A program made the position numbers and the translations under genes. 31,520 nucleotides of DNA from assembly GCA_944323095.1 (NCBI GenBank), contig CALURE010000002.1, positions 1 through 31,520 on the forward strand, given 5' to 3'. The DNA is from Candidatus Gastranaerophilales bacterium (GTDB lineage Bacteria > Cyanobacteriota > Vampirovibrionia > Gastranaerophilales > Gastranaerophilaceae). The notes under the pieces are model-generated. The model made no database searches, was not told the DNA's origin, and saw only the letters and a list, made by a program, of their open reading frames with translations. This document shows, piece after piece, positions 24,586-31,520 of the stretch (positions are counted from its first letter, which is position 1; each line of letters starts with the position of its first letter).

Positions 24586-24987
24586 TTAAAAAGGAATTTC
24601 GTCTTCGTTAATCAGTTCGTTTGACAGATCATCCGATTCAAATTTAACGATTTCTTCTGTCCCGAATTTCTGATTTGCGGGAGCTGATGCACCTTCGCCG
24701 AATTTTTCGATTGTGTTTGCGTCTATCTCGTAAATTCTTCTTTCAGAACCGTCGTCTGATTTCACTGTTGCTGTTTGAAGCCTTCCTTCAACAAGAACGC
24801 GATCGCCTTTAGTGAGAGATGAAACAATTTCATCAAGATTATTTCTTTTTGAAAGGACTCTGATAAGAGTTTCTTCTCTTTCACCAATGTTAAGAACAAA
24901 TGCAGATACCGCAACGTTATTCTGTGTAAAACGTTTTTCCGGTGCTCTGTAAACTGTTCCTGTAACTACTGATTTCGCAAGGCTCAT
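24586..24987 (-). CDS. ssb: Single-stranded DNA-binding protein
   Basis: 133 residues. OB-fold start SLAKSVVTGTVYRAPEKRF, then VSAFVLNIG, GDRVLVEGRLQ, and the acidic protein-interaction tip NEDEIPF. The linker is short. It follows rpsF by 3 bp, so both share a message. Confidence 0.95.
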   Translation of the reverse strand: MSLAKSVVTGTVYRAPEKRFTQNNVAVSAFVLNIGEREETLIRVLSKRNNLDEIVSSLTKGDRVLVEGRLQTATVKSDDGSERRIYEIDANTIEKFGEGASAPANQKFGTEEIVKFESDDLSNELINEDEIPF

Positions 24988-24990
24988 AAT

Positions 24991-25287
24991 TTATACTCCT
25001 GCTTTAGAAGCTTCTAAAAACATAGTTCTCAAAATATTATCGCTCAAACGTAATTGACGTCTGAATTCTGCAACTTTGTCTTCTGGTAAGCTTAAAACTG
25101 AAGTTACGAAAAATCCGTCTCTGAAATTCTGGATATCGTAAGCCAATTTTTTTCTGCCTGTTTTGTCAGTAGAAACAACTTTTCCGCCCAGATCGGAAAC
25201 TGTTTTTCCGAGAGCTTCAAGAGCTTTATCTACTTCTTCTGCATCTAAACCCGGTTTAAATACAGTTAGTAATTCGTAATTTTTCAT
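24991..25287 (-). CDS. rpsF: Ribosomal protein S6
   Basis: 98 residues, with YELLTVFKPGLDAEEVDKAL, KTGRKKLAYDIQNFRDGFFV and LRLSDNILRTMFL in the normal order. AGGAG stands 7-8 nt before the ATG. First gene of rpsF-ssb; binds rRNA with S18. Confidence 0.97.
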   Translation of the reverse strand: MKNYELLTVFKPGLDAEEVDKALEALGKTVSDLGGKVVSTDKTGRKKLAYDIQNFRDGFFVTSVLSLPEDKVAEFRRQLRLSDNILRTMFLEASKAGV

Positions 25288-25344
25288 ATTGTTATTTCTC
25301 CTATTCTAGTGTATGGAATAATAATATCATGGAAACAGCTTATT

Positions 25345-26178
25345 TTACAATATATACTCTGCAAAAAAGCTGTAATTTGCTGAACCGATTAAGTAAATAT
25401 CTTCCTGTGTATTATCCTTAGATCCTTGCCATTCAACAAAGACAGGCCCGCCGAGAAGGTTAACTTTAACTTTATTTTCTGTTAAGTTATTTAAAACACA
25501 TGCAACAACGCTTGCGCATGCACCTGTTCCGCAGGCTAAAGTAATTCCGCATCCGCGTTCATAAACACGCATATCAATTTCCATGCGGGATTTAACTTTT
25601 ACAAATTCCGTGTTGGTTTTTTCCGGGAAATACTCATGTTTTTCTATAACTGGGCCGTATTTTTGCGCGAGATGCATGGGATCTTCGTCCGTAATAATAA
25701 CACAGTGCGGATTTCCCATGGAAACAGGGGTTATATCAAATTCTCTATCGAGAGCTGTTATCGTTCTTTCACCCCAGAAAGGGATTTTTTTGTCTTCCAG
25801 AACAGGTGTTCCCATGTTAACTTTTATAAGCCCGTTTTCCAGAAGTTCCGGTTTTATAATTCCTGCAAGGGTTTGAACGCTAAAAGCTTTTTTCTTAACG
25901 AGTTTGTTGTCATAGGCATATTTAGCAAAACATCTCATGCCGTTTCCGCACATCTGGGCTGTTGAGCCGTCTGAATTGTAGAAATCCCAGCCAAGATCGG
26001 TATTTTCTGTATCTGTTTTAGGGATAATCATACCATCTGCGCCTATTCCGTAGTGTCTGTCGCATAATTTTACAGCAAGCTCATCCGGTTTCATACCTGT
26101 TTTTTCATATTCGGTGTAATCAACGATTACAAAATCGTTTCCGCAGCCCTGCATTTTTGCTATTTTTATTGTTTTCAT
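25345..26178 (-). CDS. dapF: Diaminopimelate epimerase
   Basis: 277 residues from the ATG at 26178 (MKTIKIAKMQGCGNDF). Converts LL-DAP to meso-DAP for peptidoglycan and lysine. Both catalytic cysteines are present: Cys77 in MCGNGMRC and Cys216 in ACGTGAC. Substrate segments GADGM and MGNPH are intact. A minus-strand TATAAT (26210-26205) lies 27 bp upstream. Supports a DAP-type cell wall. Confidence 0.97.
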   Translation of the reverse strand: MKTIKIAKMQGCGNDFVIVDYTEYEKTGMKPDELAVKLCDRHYGIGADGMIIPKTDTENTDLGWDFYNSDGSTAQMCGNGMRCFAKYAYDNKLVKKKAFSVQTLAGIIKPELLENGLIKVNMGTPVLEDKKIPFWGERTITALDREFDITPVSMGNPHCVIITDEDPMHLAQKYGPVIEKHEYFPEKTNTEFVKVKSRMEIDMRVYERGCGITLACGTGACASVVACVLNNLTENKVKVNLLGGPVFVEWQGSKDNTQEDIYLIGSANYSFFAEYIL

Positions 26179-26391
26179 TAATATTTTATATCCTTTCAAT
26201 TAATATTATACACAAGAAATTTTATACGTGATGCAGTGTTTGGTTTTGAACTTCTCTTTTCGCAGACCAATCCGTTTTAAATATAAATGCTAATTAAAAG
26301 GTGCAGCAATAGCAGTAATGTACTTTTGCATATTAACGAAAATATTCAAAAGATGTGGTGTCTCGCCTGTTTATCCGGCTATGCGTGAATT

Positions 26392-26754
26392 TTAGTAGCT
26401 GAAATATCTGTCAAAATCTACATCGTCAAAACTGCAAAGGAGTTTGTAAACTTCATCATCCTCATCCATTCGCTGAAAACTGTAATCATCGAACTTCCAG
26501 TATTTCGGGTTTATGCCTTTTACTCTGACAATTCCGGCATCTCTTAGAATAATAAGCTTTTTCTTAACTGTTTCGACAGGCAGTTCCACCATTTTGGCAA
26601 GCTCAACTGCAGTAACCCAGTTATCTGATGCACCTTTTTCAGGTGTCATAAACATTAACTCAAGTCCTACCTGTTTTAATTCTTTGTCTTCTTCTGCAGG
26701 TTCATAGTCATACATACTAATATAATAAAACCGAAAATAAAAATTTTTATCCAT
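26392..26754 (-). CDS. Small winged-helix DNA-binding protein
   Basis: 120 residues, or 107 if it starts at Met14 (26715). A wHTH is clear: WVTAVELAKMVELPVETVKKKLIIL, then DAGIVRVKG as the wing, and an acidic aromatic C-terminus (DDVDFDRYFSY). No ligand domain. Likely a transcription regulator; target unknown. Neither start has a good Shine-Dalgarno. Confidence 0.7.
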   Translation of the reverse strand: MDKNFYFRFYYISMYDYEPAEEDKELKQVGLELMFMTPEKGASDNWVTAVELAKMVELPVETVKKKLIILRDAGIVRVKGINPKYWKFDDYSFQRMDEDDEVYKLLCSFDDVDFDRYFSY

Positions 26755-26813
26755 ATTTTAATGTAATTTAGATTACTACATATGTAACATTTTATTAATA
26801 TTTCAGGGAATTT

Positions 26814-26843
26814 AATTTACAATTTTGTAAATTAGTATATGAT
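26814..26843 (+). promoter_or_regulatory. Promoter with overlapping operator-like dyad
   Basis: TTTACA (26816-26821), 16-bp spacer, TATGAT (26838-26843). The -35 lies within the dyad AATTTACAA-TT-TTGTAAATT (26814-26833), close to the dyad at 12858. Confidence 0.4.
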
Positions 26844-26871
26844 AGTAAAAAGTGTTAAAAGGGGAGGATAT

Positions 26872-27312
26872 ATGAAAATTAATGCAATAAATCAAAATAG
26901 TTATAATAATACAAGTTTTCAAATGAGACTTGTGCAAGATCCGAGTATGATAAAGTATATTGACAGTTTTCATTTTAAAAACGAGCAAAATAACCTGAAA
27001 GAGGCGATTAATATTATCGGGAATTATATAGGGCATAATCCTGAAACTTGTAATATTAAAATTGCAGTTCTTGATCCAGCCAGAGCTAATTTGGTAAAAA
27101 GCGGAACATATGATGAATTTGTTTCAAACGGGAAAAATAGATTTAGAAAAATTAATGACAGATATGCAAGAGAAAATGTTTATATGCAGCTTGAAGGATC
27201 CGATAAAATTCAGGGATTTTATATGAATCCGGAAGAAAACCCGCACACTCTTGCCGGATGGTTTATGAATACGTTTAATTATTATAAAAATTCAGTTGCC
27301 AAAAATCTTTAA
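26872..27312 (+). CDS. Lineage-specific hypothetical protein
   Basis: The start at 26872 is set by GGGGAGG 5 nt upstream; about 146 residues. Begins MKINAINQNSYNNTSFQMRL, a start pattern I associate with many unknown proteins of gut Gastranaerophilales. The rest is a soluble mixed fold (CNIKIAVLDPARANLVKSG, and an Asn-rich end). Function unknown. Its 3' end overlaps that of hydF by 21 bp, convergently. Confidence 0.75.
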   Translation: MKINAINQNSYNNTSFQMRLVQDPSMIKYIDSFHFKNEQNNLKEAINIIGNYIGHNPETCNIKIAVLDPARANLVKSGTYDEFVSNGKNRFRKINDRYARENVYMQLEGSDKIQGFYMNPEENPHTLAGWFMNTFNYYKNSVAKNL

Positions 27313-28482
27313 CGCTCTTGGTAATATCCCGAGACAATAAGATATTGCAATTCCGTAGTTTGTAATCGGAACTCCTGATTGATTTGCGATTAATATACGT
27401 GACAAAACTTCACGTCTGTTTGTCATACAGGCTCCGCAGTGGATTATTAGTTTATAATCTTTGACATCAGGAAAATCATGACCTGCATAATTATGGATAA
27501 CAAGATTTTTTCCGGTTTTTTTGCGCAGAAGATTTGGAATTTTTACCCTTCCTATATCATCTTCTATTGCGTGATGTGTGCAGCTTTCAAGAATTAAAAC
27601 CATATCCCCGTCTTTCAGGTTTTCAATTGCGCCGGCGCCTTTAACAAATTCATCCAGATCACCTTTCAACCGCGCAAAAAGTATTGAAAATGATGTCAGT
27701 GCAATATTGTCAGGTACAATTTCACTCACCTGTTTGAATGCCTGAGAATCTGTTATTACAAGAGCCGGAGGTGTTTTCAGATTTTCAAGTGCCTGTTTTA
27801 ATTCAGTTTCTTTAACAACATAAGATATACAATTACTGTCAAGCAGATCTCTTATTGTCTGAACCTGAGGTAAGATTATTCTGCCTTTCGGGGCTTCCTT
27901 GTCTATTGGAATTACAAGAATAACCGTACTTTTTTCCGGCACAAGATCCCCTGCAATTTTGGGAGAATTTACAAAGTCATCAGGTAAAAGCTTTACAAGT
28001 GCCTCTTTGAATTTAAACACAAGTCTTTCGTCGGTTTTAACCGATGTACAAATATGATTTAAACTGTTTAGCTGTTTAGCTGCATCACTTCTTAACTCTT
28101 GAATATCGCATTTATTTACAACAATTAAGTAAGGAATTTTTAATTCATCAAATTTTGCAATAAGTTCTTTTTCATAATCACTAATACCGTTAAAGTCGCA
28201 TACAATTACCGCAATATCAATACGGTTGATAATATTCAATGTTTTTTCAACGCGTTTTTCGCCGAGTTCTGTGTTGTCATCAAGTCCGGCTGTATCCAGA
28301 AATGTAACAGGCCCAACCGGCAAAAGCTCCATTGATTTTTCAACAACATCGGTTGTTGTGCCTGCAATATCGGAGACAATTGAAATTTCCTGATTTGTAA
28401 TTTTGTTTAACAATGAAGATTTGCCGGCATTTGTTCTGCCGAAAACACCTATTTGTAAACGCATTGATTTTAATGTTTTCAT
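27292..28482 (-). CDS. hydF: [FeFe]-hydrogenase maturation GTPase
   Basis: 396 residues. N-terminal GTPase: P-loop GRTNAGKS (15-22), GTTTD (41-45), DTAG (63-66), NKCD. Then a dimerisation region and a C-terminal cluster domain with ESCTHHA and IIHCGACM, the ligands of the HydF [4Fe-4S] cluster. HydF is the scaffold that hands the di-iron unit to apo-HydA. The hydrogenase end at 31193 lies 2.7 kb away; hydE and hydG are not in the window. Confidence 0.96.
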   Translation of the reverse strand: MKTLKSMRLQIGVFGRTNAGKSSLLNKITNQEISIVSDIAGTTTDVVEKSMELLPVGPVTFLDTAGLDDNTELGEKRVEKTLNIINRIDIAVIVCDFNGISDYEKELIAKFDELKIPYLIVVNKCDIQELRSDAAKQLNSLNHICTSVKTDERLVFKFKEALVKLLPDDFVNSPKIAGDLVPEKSTVILVIPIDKEAPKGRIILPQVQTIRDLLDSNCISYVVKETELKQALENLKTPPALVITDSQAFKQVSEIVPDNIALTSFSILFARLKGDLDEFVKGAGAIENLKDGDMVLILESCTHHAIEDDIGRVKIPNLLRKKTGKNLVIHNYAGHDFPDVKDYKLIIHCGACMTNRREVLSRILIANQSGVPITNYGIAISYCLGILPRALKIFGN

Positions 28483-28494
28483 TGTAAAATCCCT

Positions 28495-28602
28495 TCACCG
28501 CTTTCGCGGTTCCCCTCCCTTTTCAAGGGAGGTCATGTTTCATTTTTAAATTTTCAATAACCTCCACCGCCTGCGTTGTGTTTATCCGCTTTCAAGGGAG
28601 AT
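28495..28602. repeat. Short palindromes between hydF and rpsO
   Basis: CCTCCCTT-TTC-AAGGGAGG at 28514-28532 is a perfect hairpin. A shortened echo (CCGCTTTCAAGGGAGA) follows near 28587-28602. No ORF. Confidence 0.5.
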
Positions 28603-28610
28603 TAAATATT

Positions 28611-28640
28611 AAAAAAGGCCGTCTCATTTGACAGCCCTTT
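28611..28640 (-). terminator. rpsO terminator
   Basis: On the minus strand GGGCTGTC-AAATGA-GACGGCC is followed by TTTTTT. Confidence 0.75.
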
Positions 28641-28663
28641 AAAATTTTTCAAAAGCCTTAATA

Positions 28664-28927
28664 TTAGCCTCTGATACCTAATTTCTTGATTAAATCTCTG
28701 TATTCATCAAGATTTTGTGATTTCAAATAAGAAAGCAGTCTTTTTCTTTTACCTACCATCATCAAAAGACCTCTTTTTGTAGCGAAATCTTTTTGATTAG
28801 ATTTAAGGTGTTCGGTAAGTTCGGTAATTTTCTGGCTCATCATAGCAACCTGAACCGCTGTTGAACCTGTGTCTTTTTCGTTTTTACCGTATTTTTTGAC
28901 TATTTCCTGTTTGTTTTTTAAGTTCAT
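28664..28927 (-). CDS. rpsO: Ribosomal protein S15
   Basis: 87 residues. Helical primary rRNA-binding protein: DTGSTAVQVAMMSQKI, HLKSNQKDFATKRGLLMMV, KRKRLLSYLKSQN. Single-gene unit with its own terminator; pnp, often next, is absent. Confidence 0.97.
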   Translation of the reverse strand: MNLKNKQEIVKKYGKNEKDTGSTAVQVAMMSQKITELTEHLKSNQKDFATKRGLLMMVGKRKRLLSYLKSQNLDEYRDLIKKLGIRG

Positions 28928-29023
28928 GTTAATTTTCCTTTACTTGTTGAGTGATTATTGGCGTAAGCACTCTACAAACTGCATGATAATATATAAAGGA
29001 AAAATTGCAAGTCAAATGTATAG

Positions 29024-29509
29024 TTAAATTAAGCGTGTAGTAAGAAATGCCTTAAAAGCTGAATTATTTGCAAAATTAAACTGGTCACGCGCAATGCCGA
29101 GATTTACATCTGCACCGAAAAGCGATTTGCTGGAAAGATTATATTTTTTCAGCGCATCAGAATACTGTGAAGATTCTTCTCCGTACATACTTGTAGCGTA
29201 TTTCAAATCTTTTACGGCTGATTCTTTACCGGATTTCATTGCTTCATATTGAGCTAATGCAGCATAATACTTTTCTTCTGCTTCTGTTTTTTTAGCTTCT
29301 TTTTCCAGATAATATCCTTTGACGGAATTTTCAATATTGTTTTGGGTATCTTCAGCTTTTTGCATCACCATAGCACGGGCTAGAGTAAATGCAGAACCAA
29401 GTTTTAATGCCTTATTGAAATAATCCTGATAAGACATAATATTTTTTAACGGACTTGCATTAAATTGCTGCTCTGTTAAAATTCCCTGTGTCTGATTTAC
29501 TTTACTCAT
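29024..29509 (-). CDS. Hypothetical helical protein
   Basis: 161 residues, AGAGGA 5-6 nt before ATG. Mostly alpha-helical; the middle (EKEAKKTEAEEKYYAALAQYEAM) is a likely coiled coil, flanked by uncharged Ser/Asn-rich ends. No signal peptide or membrane segment. I do not recognise it. The composition resembles secreted filament or tip proteins, but this is only an impression. Confidence 0.65.
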   Translation of the reverse strand: MSKVNQTQGILTEQQFNASPLKNIMSYQDYFNKALKLGSAFTLARAMVMQKAEDTQNNIENSVKGYYLEKEAKKTEAEEKYYAALAQYEAMKSGKESAVKDLKYATSMYGEESSQYSDALKKYNLSSKSLFGADVNLGIARDQFNFANNSAFKAFLTTRLI

Positions 29510-29691
29510 AGTAATCCTCTGATTTTATACTCTTAAATATATAAAGTATTTATTCCCCAAAATATTGCCTTTTTTGTTAAGATTTGTAAAAACATGATAA
29601 ATATTATAGGAATAGAATACTGTGCGTTAAAGTGTACGAAAAAATTATCCTCTCTCACCATTGGTGAGAGAGTAAGAGAGAGTGGCTTCAA

Positions 29692-29819
29692 TAATTACTG
29701 CTTAACGAAACAATAACAAAACGAGTGCTGTTTGAGCGGTAAAATCAGATCCTGAAACGAGTTCAGGATGACAAATGTATAGCGAGTTCACTCGTTCAGG
29801 TTGAGTTTAGCAGTAATTA
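29692..29819. repeat. 128-bp element with 15-bp inverted ends
   Basis: TAATTACTGCTTAAC (29692-29706) matches the reverse complement of 29805-29819 with one mismatch. A dispersed palindrome unit (29749-29769) lies inside, as in the 1725-1910 element. Confidence 0.6.
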
Positions 29820-29846
29820 AACGGTCAGCGCGTTTTTCTTTCTTTT

Positions 29847-29891
29847 CTTAATTTCTTTCTTTTTGCGTCGCTCAAAAAGAAAGAAATTAAG
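29847..29891. repeat. 19-bp perfect palindrome
   Basis: The left arm 29847-29865 (CTTAATTTCTTTC...TTG) is the exact reverse complement of 29873-29891; the loop is CGTCGCT. Confidence 0.7.
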
Positions 29892-29924
29892 TGCGGGGTG
29901 CGGGGAGGCATAGTTCCCGCATAA

Positions 29925-29962
29925 CAAAAAACTCTCCCTTTATCCCCTGCCCGGGGAGAGGG
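29925..29962 (-). terminator. dxr terminator
   Basis: On the minus strand CTCTCCC...GGGAGAG (29960-29932) is followed by TTTTTTG. The GC-rich loop is part of the CCCTCTCC-type repeats. Confidence 0.6.
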
Positions 29963-29981
29963 ATTCTGCCTATAATATCTA

Positions 29982-31139
29982 TTATGAAAATTTCGCAATA
30001 TATTCTTTTGTTTTTCCGCGAATTTGTTCGTCTACTGCAAAAATTTCATCTATTGTCGGATTATGAATAACTTTATGCTCATCACACATTTTTTTTGTGA
30101 TTTCGTAAATATTATAAAGTTTGATTTTCCCGTCTAAAAATGCAAAAACAGCTTCTTCATTTGCTGCATTCATACATACAGTTGCTGTTCCGCCTGTTCT
30201 TCCCGTTTCGTAAGCAAGTTTTACTGTCGGAAATTTTTCATAATCCGGTTTTTCAAAATCCAGTCTTGCAATTTCTGAAAAGCTGAAACTTTTTGATTTA
30301 ATACCTTCAAATCTTTCAGGATAAGTTATGGCATACTGGATAGGAATATGCATGCTCGGAAGCCCTAATTGTGCAATAACGCTTCCGTCAACATATTCTA
30401 TTGCCGAATGCACAATACTTTGAGGATGAACAACAACATCAATATCGTCATAATCAAACCCGAATAAATGATGTGCTTCAATAATTTCCAATCCTTTATT
30501 CATCAAGGTTGCGCTGTCAACGGTAATTTTTTTGCCCATATTCCATCGTGGGTGTGCAAGTGCCTGTTCCACTGTGGCATTTTTCATATCTTCAATTGAT
30601 TTGTGAAGGAAAGGGCCTCCCGATGCAGTTATAATTAGTTTATCAACCTGATTAATATCTTTTATGCATTGATGGATTGCGCAGTGTTCGCTGTCAACAG
30701 GAATAATATTTACACCGTATTTTTTTGCCTCTGACATTACAATATCGCCTGCCATTACAAGCGTTTCTTTGTTTGCAAGCGCAATATCAATGCCGTTTTT
30801 TATTGCGGTTAATGTAGGACGCAGACCAACTTTACCTGAACAGGCTACAAGAATAATATCGTTTTCTTTATTGGAGCAGATTTGTTCTAAGCCTTCTGTG
30901 CCGTGAAGAATTGTTAACCCCTCACCCCAGCTCTCTCCCGCACGGGACGAGGCAGCATTTGAACAAATATATTTTGGCTTAAATTTTTCAGCCTGTTTTT
31001 TTAAAAGTTCTACATTGTTGCCGCCTGCAAGGGCTACAATTTCAAATTTATCACCTAATTTTTCAATAACTTCCAGTGCCTGACGGCCTATTGAACCTGT
31101 AGAACCGATTATACTTATTTTTCTCTTCTTAGCTTCCAT
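29982..31139 (-). CDS. dxr: 1-deoxy-D-xylulose 5-phosphate reductoisomerase
   Basis: 385 residues. First committed step of the MEP isoprenoid pathway. NADPH loop IGSTGSIGRQAL, then LANKETLV, VDSEH with the metal Asp and Glu, TASGGPF, and HPRWNMGKKITVDSATLMNKGLE. Residues 62-75 (AASSRAGESWGEGL) are encoded by a copy of the CCCTCTCC...TGAGGG dispersed repeat at 30915-30952. They replace part of the helix seen at this place in E. coli Dxr. The reading frame is kept and all catalytic motifs are intact, so the enzyme should work. Confidence 0.97.
   Translation of the reverse strand: MEAKKRKISIIGSTGSIGRQALEVIEKLGDKFEIVALAGGNNVELLKKQAEKFKPKYICSNAASSRAGESWGEGLTILHGTEGLEQICSNKENDIILVACSGKVGLRPTLTAIKNGIDIALANKETLVMAGDIVMSEAKKYGVNIIPVDSEHCAIHQCIKDINQVDKLIITASGGPFLHKSIEDMKNATVEQALAHPRWNMGKKITVDSATLMNKGLEIIEAHHLFGFDYDDIDVVVHPQSIVHSAIEYVDGSVIAQLGLPSMHIPIQYAITYPERFEGIKSKSFSFSEIARLDFEKPDYEKFPTVKLAYETGRTGGTATVCMNAANEEAVFAFLDGKIKLYNIYEITKKMCDEHKVIHNPTIDEIFAVDEQIRGKTKEYIAKFS
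30915..30952. repeat. Dispersed repeat inside dxr (in frame)
   Basis: On the minus strand GTGCGGGAGAGAGCTGGGG continues TGAGGGG. It matches the copy at 22383-22406 nearly base for base. It is translated as residues about 63-75 of Dxr. Confidence 0.7.
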
Positions 31140-31157
31140 AATTTTTATTATAGTATA

Positions 31158-31184
31158 AAAAGCGGGATTTTAATTCCCGCTTTT
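31158..31184 (-). terminator. Terminator of the hydrogenase gene
   Basis: AAAAGCGGGA (31158-31167) pairs perfectly with TCCCGCTTTT (31175-31184), short loop, T-run. It lies between the hydrogenase stop and dxr. Confidence 0.8.
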
Positions 31185-31192
31185 CTGTTTAA

Positions 31193-31520
31193 TTATTTAG
31201 ATGTTTCTTCAACCTGTTCTTTGATTGATTTGCTTTCACTAACGTATGCATTAACCTGTTTTAAGGCCGGTTTCATAGCGTTAATAGTGGAATTACCGCC
31301 AAGGCAGCCGCCTGTGCATGCCATAACTTCTATCAAATTGCCTAATTCACACATTCCGTTTTTGGCATACTTTTTCAAATCTCTGACGGATTGTTTTGTA
31401 AGCCCGTCAACCAAAACTACATGAGCCGGAATTTCTTCGGGAAGCAAAGTCTCAACAGCTTTTGCAACACCGCCTGTTACGCAGTAATTTCTGCCTTCTG
31501 CAGATGCCTGTGTTTTGAAT
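31193..31520 (-). CDS. [FeFe]-hydrogenase catalytic protein, C-terminal end (partial)
   Basis: The frame is open to the window edge (about 108 residues), so the TTG near 31447 is not the start. The segment YCVTGGVAKAVE, then KKYAKNG, and GNLIEVMACTGGCLGGN is the end of the H-cluster domain; MACxGGC holds the last bridging cysteine. The usual Pro after Cys is Thr here. The tail after the motif is short, fitting compact monomeric or group B-like enzymes. It evolves or consumes H2 with ferredoxin. HydF at 27292 matures it. Confidence 0.88.
   Translation of the reverse strand, partial: FKTQASAEGRNYCVTGGVAKAVETLLPEEIPAHVVLVDGLTKQSVRDLKKYAKNGMCELGNLIEVMACTGGCLGGNSTINAMKPALKQVNAYVSESKSIKEQVEETSK

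Larger units (their letters stand above)
29510..29981. other. 472-bp repeat-filled spacer
   Basis: No gene seen. In order: CTCTCTCACCA/TGGTGAGAGAG (29650-29672), an element bounded by 15-bp inverted ends (29692-29819), a 19-bp perfect hairpin (29847-29891), and the dxr terminator. Confidence 0.6.

Noticed and set aside
1..31520. tRNA, rRNA and dif site
   Set aside because: I found no convincing cloverleaf, rRNA segment or dif-like sequence by eye; a covariance-model search would settle it.

Overview
The window is a compact, AT-rich bacterial chromosome segment. The genes point to an anaerobic diderm: a TolC-type outer-membrane protein, DapF (diaminopimelate cell wall), the end of an [FeFe]-hydrogenase with its maturase HydF, and a ferredoxin-nitroreductase fusion, with no respiratory or photosynthetic genes. 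Several small lineage-specific proteins carry short ISF/TSF(Q/G/T) motifs. My best guess is a gut non-photosynthetic relative of Cyanobacteria (Gastranaerophilales/Melainabacteria). This rests on recognition, not on a search.

Layout. Bases 1-1397 hold the end of a YbiT/YkpA-type ABC-F ATPase. Bases 1400-2460 are an accessory patch. It contains a complete candidate type I toxin-antitoxin locus (promoter, structured leader, 24-residue hydrophobic peptide, terminator, and a convergent antisense RNA with its own promoter and terminator), a 186-bp element with 20-bp inverted ends, and a small HTH gene divergent from a 65-residue ORF behind a perfect consensus promoter. Bases 2454-4975 carry exported and membrane proteins and aroC. 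Bases 5087-8769 hold two Xer-type recombinases facing each other, with a membrane protein and a PnuC-like transporter between them. Bases 8871-10992 hold an exported TPR protein and a small partner. Bases 11038-15757 are mostly minus strand: a Pit phosphate transporter with its DUF47 partner, a CDF metal exporter, an AlkD-like glycosylase and a TolC-like protein. Bases 15836-22094 hold the ferredoxin-nitroreductase, a BioD homologue with a degenerate P-loop, lineage-specific genes, prmC, a C_GCAxxG_C_C protein and an endonuclease IV-like protein. Bases 22411-31520 are again mainly minus strand: aroB-aroK, rpsR, ssb-rpsF, dapF, a winged-helix protein, hydF, rpsO, dxr and the hydrogenase C-terminus.

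Spacers are unusually rich in short palindromic repeats of at least two families. One family shows paired arm changes from copy to copy that keep the hairpin. The other appears next to aroB and also in-frame inside dxr, where it seems to supply about 13 residues of the enzyme. Repeats also separate rpsR from rpsF-ssb, which are normally adjacent.

The most interesting candidate is the toxin-antitoxin-like locus at 1447-1716. Its parts fit together to the base, but it is inferred from sequence alone.
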